19,352 nt of DNA, taken from Pinguiococcus pyrenoidosus. Its lineage: Eukaryota; Sar; Pinguiophyceae; Pinguiochrysidales; Pinguiochrysidaceae. Location: contig JAAMXY010002213.1 of NCBI GenBank assembly GCA_019677205.1, forward strand, positions 1-19,352. The letters run 5' to 3'. Shown one piece after another: positions 1 to 9,051 of the stretch. Made by a program: the position numbers and the translations under genes. Positions within the stretch are counted from its first letter, which is position 1; each line of letters starts with the position of its first letter. The notes under the pieces are model-generated. The model saw only the letters and a list, made by a program, of their open reading frames with translations. It was not told where the DNA came from and searched no databases.

Positions 1-441
1 GCAGAAACGTATCACACGTACTGGCGAGCACAAAGATGCACACACAGATGTTCATGTCGACGCTGTTCTCCCGCCCCCCCCGCATCTCGGGTTTCTGCGC
101 GCTGCAAAGCAACTTACCGGCATTTTCCGTTTTTTATTCGAAACCGAACGGCGGTTCAAAAAGACTGGTTTGCCAGTATTCCCGATAAAATAAAAAACTT
201 CGTAAACGCTCTTTTTGATTTATAGGAATATCATAAAGCACATATTCGGTATATTGACGGTTTCGTATTTCGAGCCCTGCAACCCAAAAAAGAGCAGAAA
301 CCCGAAGAGAAAAAGAGCTCTTTCCTGTTCTTCCATCAGAAGAGCGCTTCGAAGGCCATCACCAGTTGGCTGAAAGGGCGGAAAGCGAGTGCGGCGAAGT
401 GCATGACTTGACCGCGTGATCCAGCGCCACACATAGCAGAC
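1..441. promoter_or_regulatory. Upstream region of the golgin gene, no gene seen
   Basis: I see no convincing gene here; open frames on the minus strand across this stretch run antisense into the golgin gene. An eight-base C run lies near 74-82. From about 121 to 240 the base composition turns AT-rich, as it does in front of two other genes in this window, so this is the likely promoter area. A two-codon upstream reading frame (ATG ACT TGA, 403-411) ends 30 bases before the golgin start, if the transcript begins upstream of it. Confidence 0.4.
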
Positions 442-2410
442 ATGGCGAAGTGGCTGAACTACGCGAGCAACTTTCTGGATGATCTGGACTCTTCGGCCAA
501 AGAGCATATCGCAAAAGGTGCCTTTTCATCCAGGAGAAGCAGGGGGAAAAGGCAGCATACGTCCCACAGCATCTGAAAGAAAACCCCCTTCTTTGGCAGA
601 TGGCCCGCTGGATTCTGCCATCGAGAGAAGAGCGCGGAGGCGACAACAGCAGCAGCAGAAGATGGCGGCCAGCGAAGATGCCAAGGCCTCGGATCCCAGC
701 CGCAGCTTGGAGGAGCATGACGAGGGCGTGGGCGCCAATGGTCCCAACGCAGTGAGCGAAGGAAACGTCTCTACTTCGGCGTCTGCGGGTGCGGAGGAAA
801 GTGGGGAGAATCCGAAGGAGGCCGGGGGGCATGGCAATGAGCAGCCCGGTGAACAGGAAGGAGAAAAGCTTCCACATGCAGGCGGAAGGGACAATGAGAA
901 TGGGGATGAAAATGCCGGCGGAAAGGAGTCGGTCGCTTCGTCTGCGCCGGACCTGCGGTCTAGAAGCCCCGTCAAGGTGCAAGCGGCCACGCTGCCCATC
1001 AAGTCCTGGATTCGCCTGCGGAACCTGAATGCGAATACCAAGCCGAGCCTGCTTCTCGCCGCTCTCGCGGAAGCGGAGGAAGCTCTTGCTGCGCAGACCG
1101 TGGAGATGGAGCAGGTCTGCCTGGAGCTCGAGAGGGAAGAGGTGCGGCGGGAAGATGTGGAGGAGGATCTGAAGGCGGCGGGCGAAGCCCTTGCGCATGC
1201 CACGCGCAAGGCGGCGGCCAGAGAATCGGAGCTGCGCGACACCATCGCGGACCTGAAGCGAAGTCGCGTGGACGCCGATAAGTCTGCGCGCATATCGATC
1301 ACCACAACGCAGAAGGAAGCGGATGAAGCGAAGACGGCGCTGGAGGCGAAGGAAGCGGAGATCGAAAGGCTGGCGGGCGCTCTGGCAGAGAAGGAGAAAG
1401 AGCAGGCCGAAGCGCTACAGACCATTGAGGAGCTGAGGACGATGGGCAGCCAGGGCATGCAAGGGGTCCGAGCTGAGGTGCGGGTGCTGGAGAGCAAGAT
1501 TGAAGAAATGGAGGCGCAGCACAGCAGCGCCATGCGCACGCTGCGGAGGAGAGAAGCAGAGCTAGAGCGCACGAACACGGAGCTCACAAGAACGCTGGCC
1601 GACAAGGAACGAGCCATTTCCGCGCTTCGCGGCTCTGGCCAGGACGATTTCAGTGGTGGATTGCCGGACGCAGATAGCCTGCTCCGCGAAGAGGCAATCG
1701 CGGCGAGCACAGCTCTGCGATCCGAGCGGCAGAAGTGCGAGGAGCTTGGCGCGGAGCTCGAGAAGGCCAGAGCCGATCTCTTCCAGCAGACGACGCTGCT
1801 GGAGGAGCAGCTCAGCAGCACAACTGCAGCGCTGCGCAGGGAGGAGGCGCAGCGGAGCAAGCTCGAAGGGCTCCTGAGCGAGAGAGACGGCACGCTGAAG
1901 TCCCTCGAAGGGCAACTGCGCGACCAAGGTCGTGCATCCGCACGGGGACGAGCGGACGCGCGCGGGGAGGTGGTGGAGGAGCGAATCAAAGCGATGACAG
2001 AGCAGCTCATGAAGAAGCAGCTGGCCCTGGACGAGGCGAACTGCGAGAAGGCCGCCCTGAGGGCACGGCTTGGAGCGGCCGCCACCAGGATCACGAAGCT
2101 GGAGGGCGACGTGCAGAAATACATGAGCACGGCAGCTTCGGCCTATGGTGACGACGAAGACGTGGAGGAAGGTGGCCTCCGCAGGAGGCGGAAAGCACAC
2201 ACGTCAATTTCCGTTCTCTTGAAGCCCGTCACGAAGTCAGAGGGGGTGTCGAAAGCCGTCGACTCCCTGGACAGATTTGTCCTCTACACGGGTCGCGTGC
2301 TGCGGGCGAATGCCGTGGCGAGAGCTGTCTTTTTGGCATATCTCTTTATGCTGCACCTCTGGACCTTCACGTTGATTGCGTTCCACACGCACGTGACCTT
2401 GGAGCCCTGA
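442..2410 (+). CDS. Golgin-84-like Golgi coiled-coil membrane protein
   Basis: Golgin-84 (GOLGA5 / plant GC1-GC2) is a tail-anchored Golgi tether that helps capture vesicles and keep cisternae organised. I read two exons, 442-517 and 600-2410, giving about 628 residues. The start at 442 is chosen because MAKWLNYASNFLDDLDS matches the short amphipathic N-terminus of this family. The donor is G|GTGCC at 518. The favoured acceptor is CTTTGGCAG at 591-599, after a pyrimidine tract, in phase 1; nearer AGs at 533, 536, 539, 542 and 569 also keep the frame. Residues from about 190 to 540 are Glu/Arg/Ala-rich coiled coil. The family signature is at the C-terminus: MTEQLMKKQ with its flanking heptads, then a KAVDSLDRF segment, then one membrane span ending LHLWTFTLIAFHTH. 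Human golgin-84 has the equivalent IDQF and LLHLW elements in the same order. The N-terminal third is low complexity and probably disordered. Confidence 0.85.
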
Positions 2411-2455
2411 AGCTGAAGCGGAAGCCGAAGCCGAAGCGGAAGCCGCGGCCGCGGC
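2411..2455 (+). repeat. GAAGCN hexanucleotide repeat after the golgin stop
   Basis: Directly after the stop codon the sequence is built of imperfect GAAGCG/GAAGCC units, running into a CG-rich CGCGGCCGCGGCC stretch. The 212 bases between the golgin stop and the kinesin stop (convergent genes) hold nothing else that I can identify; they should contain both 3' ends. Confidence 0.6.
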
Positions 2456-2622
2456 CTCGGCGTCATGGTGTCTGAAACGTCTAGGCAGCAGGGTCGGGAG
2501 CGCCGGACCACGCTTCGTGTTCGTTGATGCCGGTCGGCAACACACATAAGGCACATGGACCAAATCGAGCGCGGCGGAAGTTCCACCCACGATTCTGAGA
2601 AGTAGCCTTCCTTAATCTTCGC

Positions 2623-5600
2623 TCAGATGTCTGCGACCTGGGCGTCGTCACTGTCGTCATCACTTCCATCTGGAGCCTTGACCGGCACTCCCCGGTGCAC
2701 TCCCACTTTGCTTTCGCCGTGGACAGCAATGGTGGAAAGGGGGATGTGCCGACTCTGCGGCAGACGCTGATGCTCATTCACGCGAAAGTCGTTCACCAGA
2801 ATCTGGACGAACTCCTGGCGGGAGATGACCTTCTTGTCCAACAAGGTCCTGGCATGATCCAGCATCCTCGGGCCGGAGCTCATCGGAAGGATCTCTCCTT
2901 TCGTCAGCTCCTTGATGCGCCCGTTAAGCTTGATCGTCACGTCGATCACGTCCTCGAGCAATGGCAGCGTCTGGCTCAGCTCTAGCTTTGTCGACACCAG
3001 GTCGCGGGTAAGGGCCTCGGAGGACTTCTTTCTCTCGGCGAGCTCCTCCCGCAGAACGGTGGCCTCAGAAGCGGACGCAAGCAGTGCGTCGATCTCCGCC
3101 ACGAGCTTGTCGAAATCACCATTCGCTCCCGACGAGCCTTGCTCCACAGAAGGCTCGGCGCCCTGCTGCTCCTGCTCTTCCCCTTCGCCATCCTCCAGGA
3201 ATCTTCGGAAGGAGCCGAGGACGTCTGCGACGTCCTCGACCCCAAGCTGAAGCTGTTGCTGGGCATTCCTTGCGCCCCTGATGAGCTTGCGCACCCTCCC
3301 CTCCAGCACGGCGAGCCTATTGCTAACTTCTGCTACTTCGAATGAGCTACTCTGACTATCTTTGATGCTTTGTAGAAGACTCGTGCTCTTCGCGCGCTCA
3401 GCTTCAAGCTGCTCGCCCTTCTCGTTGAGATATCCAAGGAGCGTCGTCTCTCGACTCTGCGACTCCAGGAGCTCTGTCGAGAGTCTCGAAAGGTCCTCAC
3501 GAGACTGGTCTACACGATCTCCTTGCTCGGTTCCCGCCGCTCGGGTACCCTCTCCTCGCGTCACGTCCTTGCCTATCACTGTTTCTGCCTCATCTACCGC
3601 AACCTCTTCCGGCGTGCTGCCTTTCTCCAGCGCCAATGAGAGTTGCTCACGCACCGCCGCGAGAGCATTCTCCAAGCTTGATACTTGCGTTTGCTGTTGC
3701 TGAATCGTAGCATTCAATGCATCCTGACCCTCCTCTGCAACCTTGGCCTTCGATGCAGAGTCTCTCTCGAACGTTTCAATTTGCTGGTTCATGAATGAGA
3801 GTGCCTGTGCTTTTTCCGCCACGTCCCCTTTCAGCGCTTCAATCTGCCTCTCGAGGTTGAATACCTGCTTGGTCTTCGTTTCTAGGCTCGACTTGAGCAT
3901 CTGCACCTCCTCCTCGTTGGCCTGCTCCTCGCTCTGGATTCGCTTCAGGAAGCTCAGCATCTGTGAGGAATCATCATCCCCCTTCTCGAGTTTGTCGAGC
4001 GTGAGGGATCGCGAGACGCTTTCCTCAAAGCACAAGCTGTCGTCGTCGTCATCGTCGTCATCGCCGTCATCGTCGTCGTCGTCCTCTTCCTCCTCGACTT
4101 CGACGTCATCCAAGATGCTGCGTCGTCTCCGCGACCTGCGCCTATGGGACGCGTCGTGGCTGCTTGGGGTGACGGGCACGCTCAACGAGGTCAACAGGTC
4201 GTCCTTCGAAATACTCGCGGGTAGCGCCTTTGCAAAGAGATCCTCCGTTTCATGCTCGATGTCTTCCATCACTTTACACAAGTCCTGCTCTCGAGAGGCA
4301 TTTGCCCTTCGCTGGCTTTCGTCTTGCAGCTCCTCAACCCTTTGCCGAAGTCGAGCGCCCGTCTGCTCCGCTTGCCGGAGCTCCTCCTTTACGCTTTCCA
4401 TCTCCGCCGAGTGCTTCAGCTTCAGGACTTCCTCGGCAAGCAGCGCTTTCTGCTCGGCGTCTCTCAGAGCTGTTGTCGCCGCGGCGAGCTTACCCCTGAG
4501 CTCCGACACCTCCGTGGTCAGTGCCGCGTTGGCATCCCTCAAGCCTTGTGCATCGACTGAAGCGTTGTGCGTCGCATCCCCTGCGCCCTCCCCCGCTTTC
4601 GACACCTCTTCTTCTGATGGTGTCAGCGACGCAGGCGAAGGCCTGTCTGTCCCTTCTTCCCCCGCGAGATCAGTCTCCGCGAGATCATTCTCGAGGTCCC
4701 GCTTCACCAGCGATCCGTCTCCGATAGGTTCTGACCGCACTCCTGCCACTTCTTTCGCGTCGGCAGCAGTGCGCAGCTCCGCTACTTCAGCTTTGAGCGT
4801 CTCGATCTGGCGTTTGAGGTCTGCAATGACGGTGGAAGGGCCTGCACCCACATCGGTCGCCATGGACCGCACGATTAGCTTTGCGCGCTGCACAAATCTC
4901 AGGGAGGTCATGGTCTCCGAGTAGGAATCCGCCAGTGGGGAAACGGCTGCGATCAGGCACGTCTGAGCTGAGCCCTCGAGGGTACGCTTCAGAATCCACG
5001 TCAGCACCGAGTTCCTGTACGGCACGAAGGCTTTCCTGCCTTTCTTCGACGAATTCTGACCGAGGGCCTTGATGACATCGCCCAGCGTGCTCAGCGATCG
5101 ATTGATGCAGTTCGCCTCCCGCAGATGGTCGCCTCGCACGCCCGTCTTGTTCATTCGCTCACTTCCGGCCAAGTCCACGAGGTGGATCTCGCTGCCAATA
5201 GGCCTCTGCGCGTCTGCCACTTGCGAGGCTTCCGCCGAAGGTTCCGAAGATGCCGAAGGTTCCGAAGGCTCCGAAGATTCCGAAGGCTCTAGGATCACGG
5301 AGAAAATCGCGTGAGAGCGGCTGGATTCGTCGTTCATCATGGTGTTGGCGGTCGTTCGGCATTGCCGCCCGTGCGCTAGCAGGCTGAGCACTTCTTCGTT
5401 GGAGGCGACGACGGGACAGAGCGCATCTGGGCTATGGACGCCCTTGACGCTGTCTTCGCGGATCTTTAGGGGCCTTGGGGCCTTCGCCGCAGACTCCTTC
5501 TGCCGAAGCAGATCAAAGAGCTGCTCGTTGTAGACCTCCAGGAAGGAGATCCGGACCTGCATCTCGGTGCCCCGGGTTCGACGCAGCAGCTCATCACAGA

Positions 5601-6276
5601 CGCGGGGTATGACGCCCGCGTGCTCCCCCAGCAGCACGTCGCCAGCTCGACCGTGACCACTGCCCGGCACTGCCGCTCCGCCACTTCCAACCTCCTCCTC
5701 GCTGTGCGTCGAAGCGTAGCTCTCCGCAGATCCCTCCGTAGATCCTCCCATGTCTGCCGAGCTGCCGCCGTGCATCCCAATATCCCCGAGCATTGTGTAC
5801 GTTTTCCCACTCCCAGTCTGGCCGTAGGCAAAGAGAGAGCTGCTCACGCCCTTGAGAGCAGCTTCCACCATCGGCCGACCCACCGCCGCGTACACCGCGG
5901 CCTGGTCCGCGTGCGAACCTTCCTGGGAGCTTGCGGCATGGCGGCGTTCCGCCGGAGCGCATGGTCGCTGCAGATGGCTGGTGTCGTGGCTCCAGAAGCA
6001 GTGGTCAAAGTTGAAGCGGCGCAGGAACTGTGCTTCGTCCACCTCCGCTGCATCTGTCAGCGCATCGCGATACTCGAAGAACGCAGGATCCAGCAAGCTC
6101 GCCGTTCGCCCATCCATGCGGACGATGCATCGTTGGCCGGCCTCTTCCGCACTGAAGGGTCTGCAACGCACCGCGACCTTCACGCGAGACTTGTCCGGGC
6201 CGGAAGTCGACTTCGGACTCGCCGACTCCGACGGCCTCGGCAGAACCGATTCGGTAGCACTGGACAAAGAGGACAT
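2623..6276 (-). CDS. Kinesin with N-terminal kinesin-3-like motor and long coiled-coil tail
   Basis: A microtubule motor of 1217 residues in one uninterrupted reading frame, starting at the ATG at 6276. The motor spans about residues 31-470: VKVAVRCRPF (strand 1), FNFDHCFWSHD, P-loop GQTGSGKT (152-159), switch I NDESSRSHAIFSV (315-327), switch II LVDLAGSER (366-374), then REANCINRSLSTLGDVIKAL and VPYRNSVLTWILK. All nucleotide-contacting motifs look intact. The FWSHD motif and the VLTWILK block resemble the kinesin-3 group, but no FHA or PH domain is visible, so the subfamily is tentative. Three loops are expanded: about 98-124 before the P-loop, about 164-220 (loop L5), and about 329-352 (loop L10). 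The tail is mostly predicted coiled coil, broken near 722-747 by an almost pure Asp/Glu run, and ends in an acidic GSDDDSDD segment. It converges with the golgin gene and diverges from the RNase P gene. Confidence 0.93.
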   Translation of the reverse strand: MSSLSSATESVLPRPSESASPKSTSGPDKSRVKVAVRCRPFSAEEAGQRCIVRMDGRTASLLDPAFFEYRDALTDAAEVDEAQFLRRFNFDHCFWSHDTSHLQRPCAPAERRHAASSQEGSHADQAAVYAAVGRPMVEAALKGVSSSLFAYGQTGSGKTYTMLGDIGMHGGSSADMGGSTEGSAESYASTHSEEEVGSGGAAVPGSGHGRAGDVLLGEHAGVIPRVCDELLRRTRGTEMQVRISFLEVYNEQLFDLLRQKESAAKAPRPLKIREDSVKGVHSPDALCPVVASNEEVLSLLAHGRQCRTTANTMMNDESSRSHAIFSVILEPSESSEPSEPSASSEPSAEASQVADAQRPIGSEIHLVDLAGSERMNKTGVRGDHLREANCINRSLSTLGDVIKALGQNSSKKGRKAFVPYRNSVLTWILKRTLEGSAQTCLIAAVSPLADSYSETMTSLRFVQRAKLIVRSMATDVGAGPSTVIADLKRQIETLKAEVAELRTAADAKEVAGVRSEPIGDGSLVKRDLENDLAETDLAGEEGTDRPSPASLTPSEEEVSKAGEGAGDATHNASVDAQGLRDANAALTTEVSELRGKLAAATTALRDAEQKALLAEEVLKLKHSAEMESVKEELRQAEQTGARLRQRVEELQDESQRRANASREQDLCKVMEDIEHETEDLFAKALPASISKDDLLTSLSVPVTPSSHDASHRRRSRRRRSILDDVEVEEEEDDDDDDGDDDDDDDDSLCFEESVSRSLTLDKLEKGDDDSSQMLSFLKRIQSEEQANEEEVQMLKSSLETKTKQVFNLERQIEALKGDVAEKAQALSFMNQQIETFERDSASKAKVAEEGQDALNATIQQQQTQVSSLENALAAVREQLSLALEKGSTPEEVAVDEAETVIGKDVTRGEGTRAAGTEQGDRVDQSREDLSRLSTELLESQSRETTLLGYLNEKGEQLEAERAKSTSLLQSIKDSQSSSFEVAEVSNRLAVLEGRVRKLIRGARNAQQQLQLGVEDVADVLGSFRRFLEDGEGEEQEQQGAEPSVEQGSSGANGDFDKLVAEIDALLASASEATVLREELAERKKSSEALTRDLVSTKLELSQTLPLLEDVIDVTIKLNGRIKELTKGEILPMSSGPRMLDHARTLLDKKVISRQEFVQILVNDFRVNEHQRLPQSRHIPLSTIAVHGESKVGVHRGVPVKAPDGSDDDSDDAQVADI
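4035..4112 (-). repeat. GAC/GAT trinucleotide tract encoding an Asp/Glu run
   Basis: On the plus strand this is a run of GTC, ATC and CTC/TTC triplets. On the coding strand it gives a near-continuous Asp/Glu stretch in the kinesin tail, between a basic RRRSRRRR patch and the next coiled coil. The triplets are mixed rather than a pure microsatellite, so some selection on the protein is likely. Confidence 0.8.
5226..5292 (-). repeat. Short tandem repeats encoding Ser-Glu-Pro units in the kinesin motor
   Basis: Repeated CCGAAG-containing 9- and 15-base units (plus-strand reading) encode SEP-type repeats in the loop between switch I and switch II of the kinesin motor. The reading frame is maintained throughout. 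Confidence 0.7.
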
Positions 6277-6544
6277 TTGCTTCGCAAGGGTCGGCTTCCT
6301 GGCATGTCTCGCTGCCCTACACTTGCGCCGCGCGACTCAGAACAGCTGTCCAGACAGAGCCGAACCCCAATGGCCCAAGAGCCGGCCTGTTTTAGGGCCT
6401 TTCGTCGACGAATGGGTTTTTGGGTTTCCGCTCAGACGCACCGTTTCTGCCAAAAGCGTCAACACCTTCTCATAGGATTGCCTAAAAGAGGCGAGCTTTG
6501 CAATCTCTTTCACCCTCTGTGCCTCGGTGCCTTTCTGCTTTAGA

Positions 6545-6720
6545 AACCTTCTTTTTATCTTTCAAATTTGTATATTTTTAAAAATGTAATATTTACATAC
6601 GCTTTTCAATATATCAGATATGACATCAATATTTTAATATTTTGTAATATTAAATATTGTATTTTAATTATAAAATACAATGTTTGCATTAAACTCAACT
6701 AAACAAAAGTATATTTAAAA
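6545..6720. promoter_or_regulatory. AT-rich core of the divergent kinesin / RNase P promoter region
   Basis: The 606 bases between the kinesin start (6276, minus) and the RNase P start (6883, plus) contain this sharply bounded block of almost pure A/T, with GC-rich sequence on both sides. It includes a perfect palindrome at 6656-6681. Position and composition suggest a shared nucleosome-poor bidirectional promoter; this is inference. No gene is seen in the interval. Confidence 0.5.
6656..6681. repeat. Perfect 11-bp inverted repeat in the AT-rich promoter block
   Basis: ATTGTATTTTA (6656-6666) and TAAAATACAAT (6671-6681) are exact reverse complements separated by ATTA. It could be a dimeric protein binding site, a cruciform-forming element, or a chance product of the extreme AT composition. 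Confidence 0.65.
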
Positions 6721-6882
6721 AAGGCAACGATCTGAGTGATGAAAAGAAGTGCAAGCCGACATCGACAACCCAGCACGAGCAGGCAGGAGGGAAGACGCCA
6801 CGCCATTCGAAGCCAAAGCCGCTTTGAACGCTTCGATCGGGTCCGCAGCCGCAGAATGAAGTGAGTGCAGTTGTTGTCACTC

Positions 6883-9051
6883 ATGCAGCTCTGGCGATGT
6901 GCTCTCCTGCTCCTGCTCGTGCTGGGTGTCTCTCCTTTCCGAACCCCCATGCGATTTCGCCAGCTCCCGAAAGCGTCGCAGGTGCGCTGCTTCGTTCGCG
7001 CCAAGCGGCGAGAGCAGCGCTTGCCGGATGCGATCGTCAAGGCCCAGTCGTTGGTGCTGCAGGAAGCGAAGCGCTCTCCGGGACAGCGCTCCTCAAGACG
7101 TTTGGAGGGCCTGTGGGACGACGTCCGGACGTGGATCGAGGAGCGCTCGAGCACGGCGGCTAGCAAGGAGACGGACTTTCACCTGTTGAGCTTGTTTCTC
7201 TACGCGTTCAGCGACATCCCAACGGCACGAGCCGCGCCGGTGACGGAAATCGTGCAGATGATGGACAGCCGCGGCCACAAGTTCGACGCCGGGAACCTGC
7301 ACAACCTCGTGGTGTTCCACACCACGCGCGGAGAACCGGACGATGCGCTTGCGGTCTTTGTGAAGCTTCGCAGTCAGGGCATCGAGCCCAAGCCGGCCAC
7401 GCTGAGCGCGGTTTTGACTTCCTATGTCGACGAGAGGCGTCGGGTCGTGCGATGGGATGACGTTCAGCGGTTTTGGAGGCTTTTCTGCTTCGACCCGGCC
7501 CCGCCGAATGCGGCGGAGGATGCTGTGGGTGCGGACAAGAAGAGCACCCTCTACCTGGACATGCTTACCGTGGCCATCCAGGCGCTCAGCTTCGGGAGCA
7601 TCAGCATGGAGCGCTTCATACACGACTTCGACGAGCTCATGACCGGGTACTCCCACTTCTTCTCCAGCTTCCCGGCGGCACTTGCCCAGAAGCTTTGCAA
7701 GGCTCTCGAAGAGCGCGCTGGAGCAAACCAGAACCTTGAGTCGCCCGTGGCCCCTTCCCCGCATTACACAGGCCAAGTTGTGGACTTCTCCAGCGAGGGA
7801 AAATGCCCAGCTTGCACCCGCGAAGCTTCTCAAGTGAGCCTGAGCACCAAGGTAAGAACGTAGACCGAAAGCCGAATGACCCACAGCACACTGCGATCAG
7901 CCGTAAAGCAATCGTGGTTCTAACCGCTGCTCGCTGCTCGCTGCTCGCTGCTCGCTCCTCGCGGCTCAATCGAAAGGATCGTGCTGCGCTGCGATCGGCC
8001 ATCTTGAAGCTGGCTGCGGCCTCTGGGCCGTCGAACCTTCAGTCCGTGGCGAGCTTTAGCCGATGGCTTCGCAGGAAGGCCAGGGAGGGCCACCACTTCG
8101 ACTACATTCTGGACGGAGCGAATATTGCCTACACGAAGCAGAACTACGCTGAGGGGCGCTTCAGCGTGGTGCAAATCGCCCTGGTGAAGCACCACCTGGA
8201 GCAGCTCGGCGCAAAGGTGTTGGTCCTGCTGCCTCAGAAGTACTGCGGCAGCGTCGTGCCCAATCACATCCGGCGCAAAGGCAAGGATCGTAAGTTCGAG
8301 ATGGTCGAGCTGGATGAAGACGAGCAGCAGCTGCTGCAGGCGTGGCAGGAGACCAACCAGCTGTACTCGGTAGAAACGGTACGAAGCATCCACGGCGCTT
8401 TCGGCCGCCCGGTCCTCTCTTCGGCTGTTCCACCGCTCCCGTGCTCGTTCGCGTCTCCCTTTTCGATGACCTCCTGTGGCTCATTCGATGCTCTTGGCCT
8501 CGCAGGGCGTGCATGATGACTACTTGTGGATGCTCGCCACGGTTGCCAATGAGCAGGACCGGATGCAAAACTTGACCCGCGTCGTCTCCAACGACCTGAT
8601 GCGAAACCATCGCAAGTGGTTGCTGAATAGCCGGGACTTCCTGCGCTGGCGCTTCACGCAGGTCGTGCACTTTGAGCTGTCGCATGGGATCGAAGAGTAC
8701 GCGCCCCTTCCTGAAGTAGTCATCTTCGAGCCGCCGCCTTTCAGCCGGGAGATTCAGCGCACGGAGCACGGTTGGCATATACCGCTGTGCGCAGCCGCGT
8801 CTTCCTTAGCGCAAGATTCAGATGGCCTCGCGTCGAAGCATTTGTGGTCGGCGACAGGCGGAGTCGAGTTCGATGATGAGGCACCAGGAGAGGATGAGAA
8901 GTTGGAAGCCTCGAGGCCAAATGATGCAGCGGATGCGCCTTCGCGAGTAGACGAATCGGAAGACCCCGTGCGCACCTCCAGTATGCTTGGGAGCTACGCA
9001 GCCATGAGGGACGACTTGAAGCGAAGCTGGCTGTGCTTGCAAGCAACGTAA
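6883..9051 (+). CDS. PRORP: Protein-only RNase P (PRORP), likely organelle-targeted
   Basis: PRORP removes 5' leaders from precursor tRNAs without an RNA subunit. I read exons 6883-7851, 7977-8378 and 8506-9051, all joined in phase 0, giving 638 residues. Donors are AAG|GTAAGA (7852) and ACG|GTACGA (8379; GTAGAA at 8370 is an in-frame alternative). Acceptors are CGAAAG (7976) and CCTCGCAG (8505). The first intron has a CTAAC branch-like motif at 7920. The domains follow the family order: a PPR-like helical region (about 70-290), a central zinc-site pair C308/C311 (GKCPAC), and a NYN nuclease domain with catalytic-type aspartates D369 (ILDGANIAY), D461/D462 (HDDYLW) and D487 (SNDLMRNH). The remaining zinc ligands are H548 (GWHIPL) and C634 (RSWLC). 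The first 20 residues form a hydrophobic signal-like segment ending VSP, followed by FRTP and a basic stretch, resembling a complex-plastid targeting presequence. Residues 553-625 are an acidic insert between the last two zinc ligands. Confidence 0.9.
7925..7966 (+). repeat. 7-bp tandem repeat (CGCTGCT) in the first RNase P intron
   Basis: Four exact CGCTGCT units (7925-7952) are followed by the variants CGCTCCT and CGCGGCT. The array lies between the CTAAC branch-like motif and the AAG acceptor, and it supplies the pyrimidine-rich part of that intron end. Confidence 0.75.

Noticed and set aside
526-2130. 534-codon open frame on the minus strand across the golgin gene
   Set aside because: It is antisense to a coiled coil whose GAG/GCG/AAG-rich codons leave the opposite strand free of stops. 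The translation is a Ser/Arg/Ala-rich string with no domain, while the plus strand shows clear golgin-84 features.
2411-2455. GAAGCN repeat as a coding extension of the golgin
   Set aside because: The stop TGA at 2408-2410 directly follows the family-typical short lumenal end, and a second in-frame TGA follows immediately, so the repeat is 3' UTR rather than coding.
3743-4924. 393-codon open frame on the plus strand inside the kinesin gene
   Set aside because: It is antisense to the kinesin coiled coil; the product is Ser/Cys-rich low complexity with no motif.
5560-5600. GGTTCGA motif suggesting a tRNA T-loop
   Set aside because: It lies within the conserved kinesin motor coding sequence, and no tRNA cloverleaf can be drawn around it. 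I found no other tRNA-like arrangement in the window.
5620-6543. 307-codon plus-strand frame over the kinesin motor 5' end
   Set aside because: The opposite strand encodes an intact P-loop and motor start. This frame has no recognisable feature and runs into the AT-rich promoter.
7093-7884. 263-codon minus-strand frame over the RNase P gene
   Set aside because: It is the shadow of the PPR-coding exon; the plus strand is clearly the coding strand.
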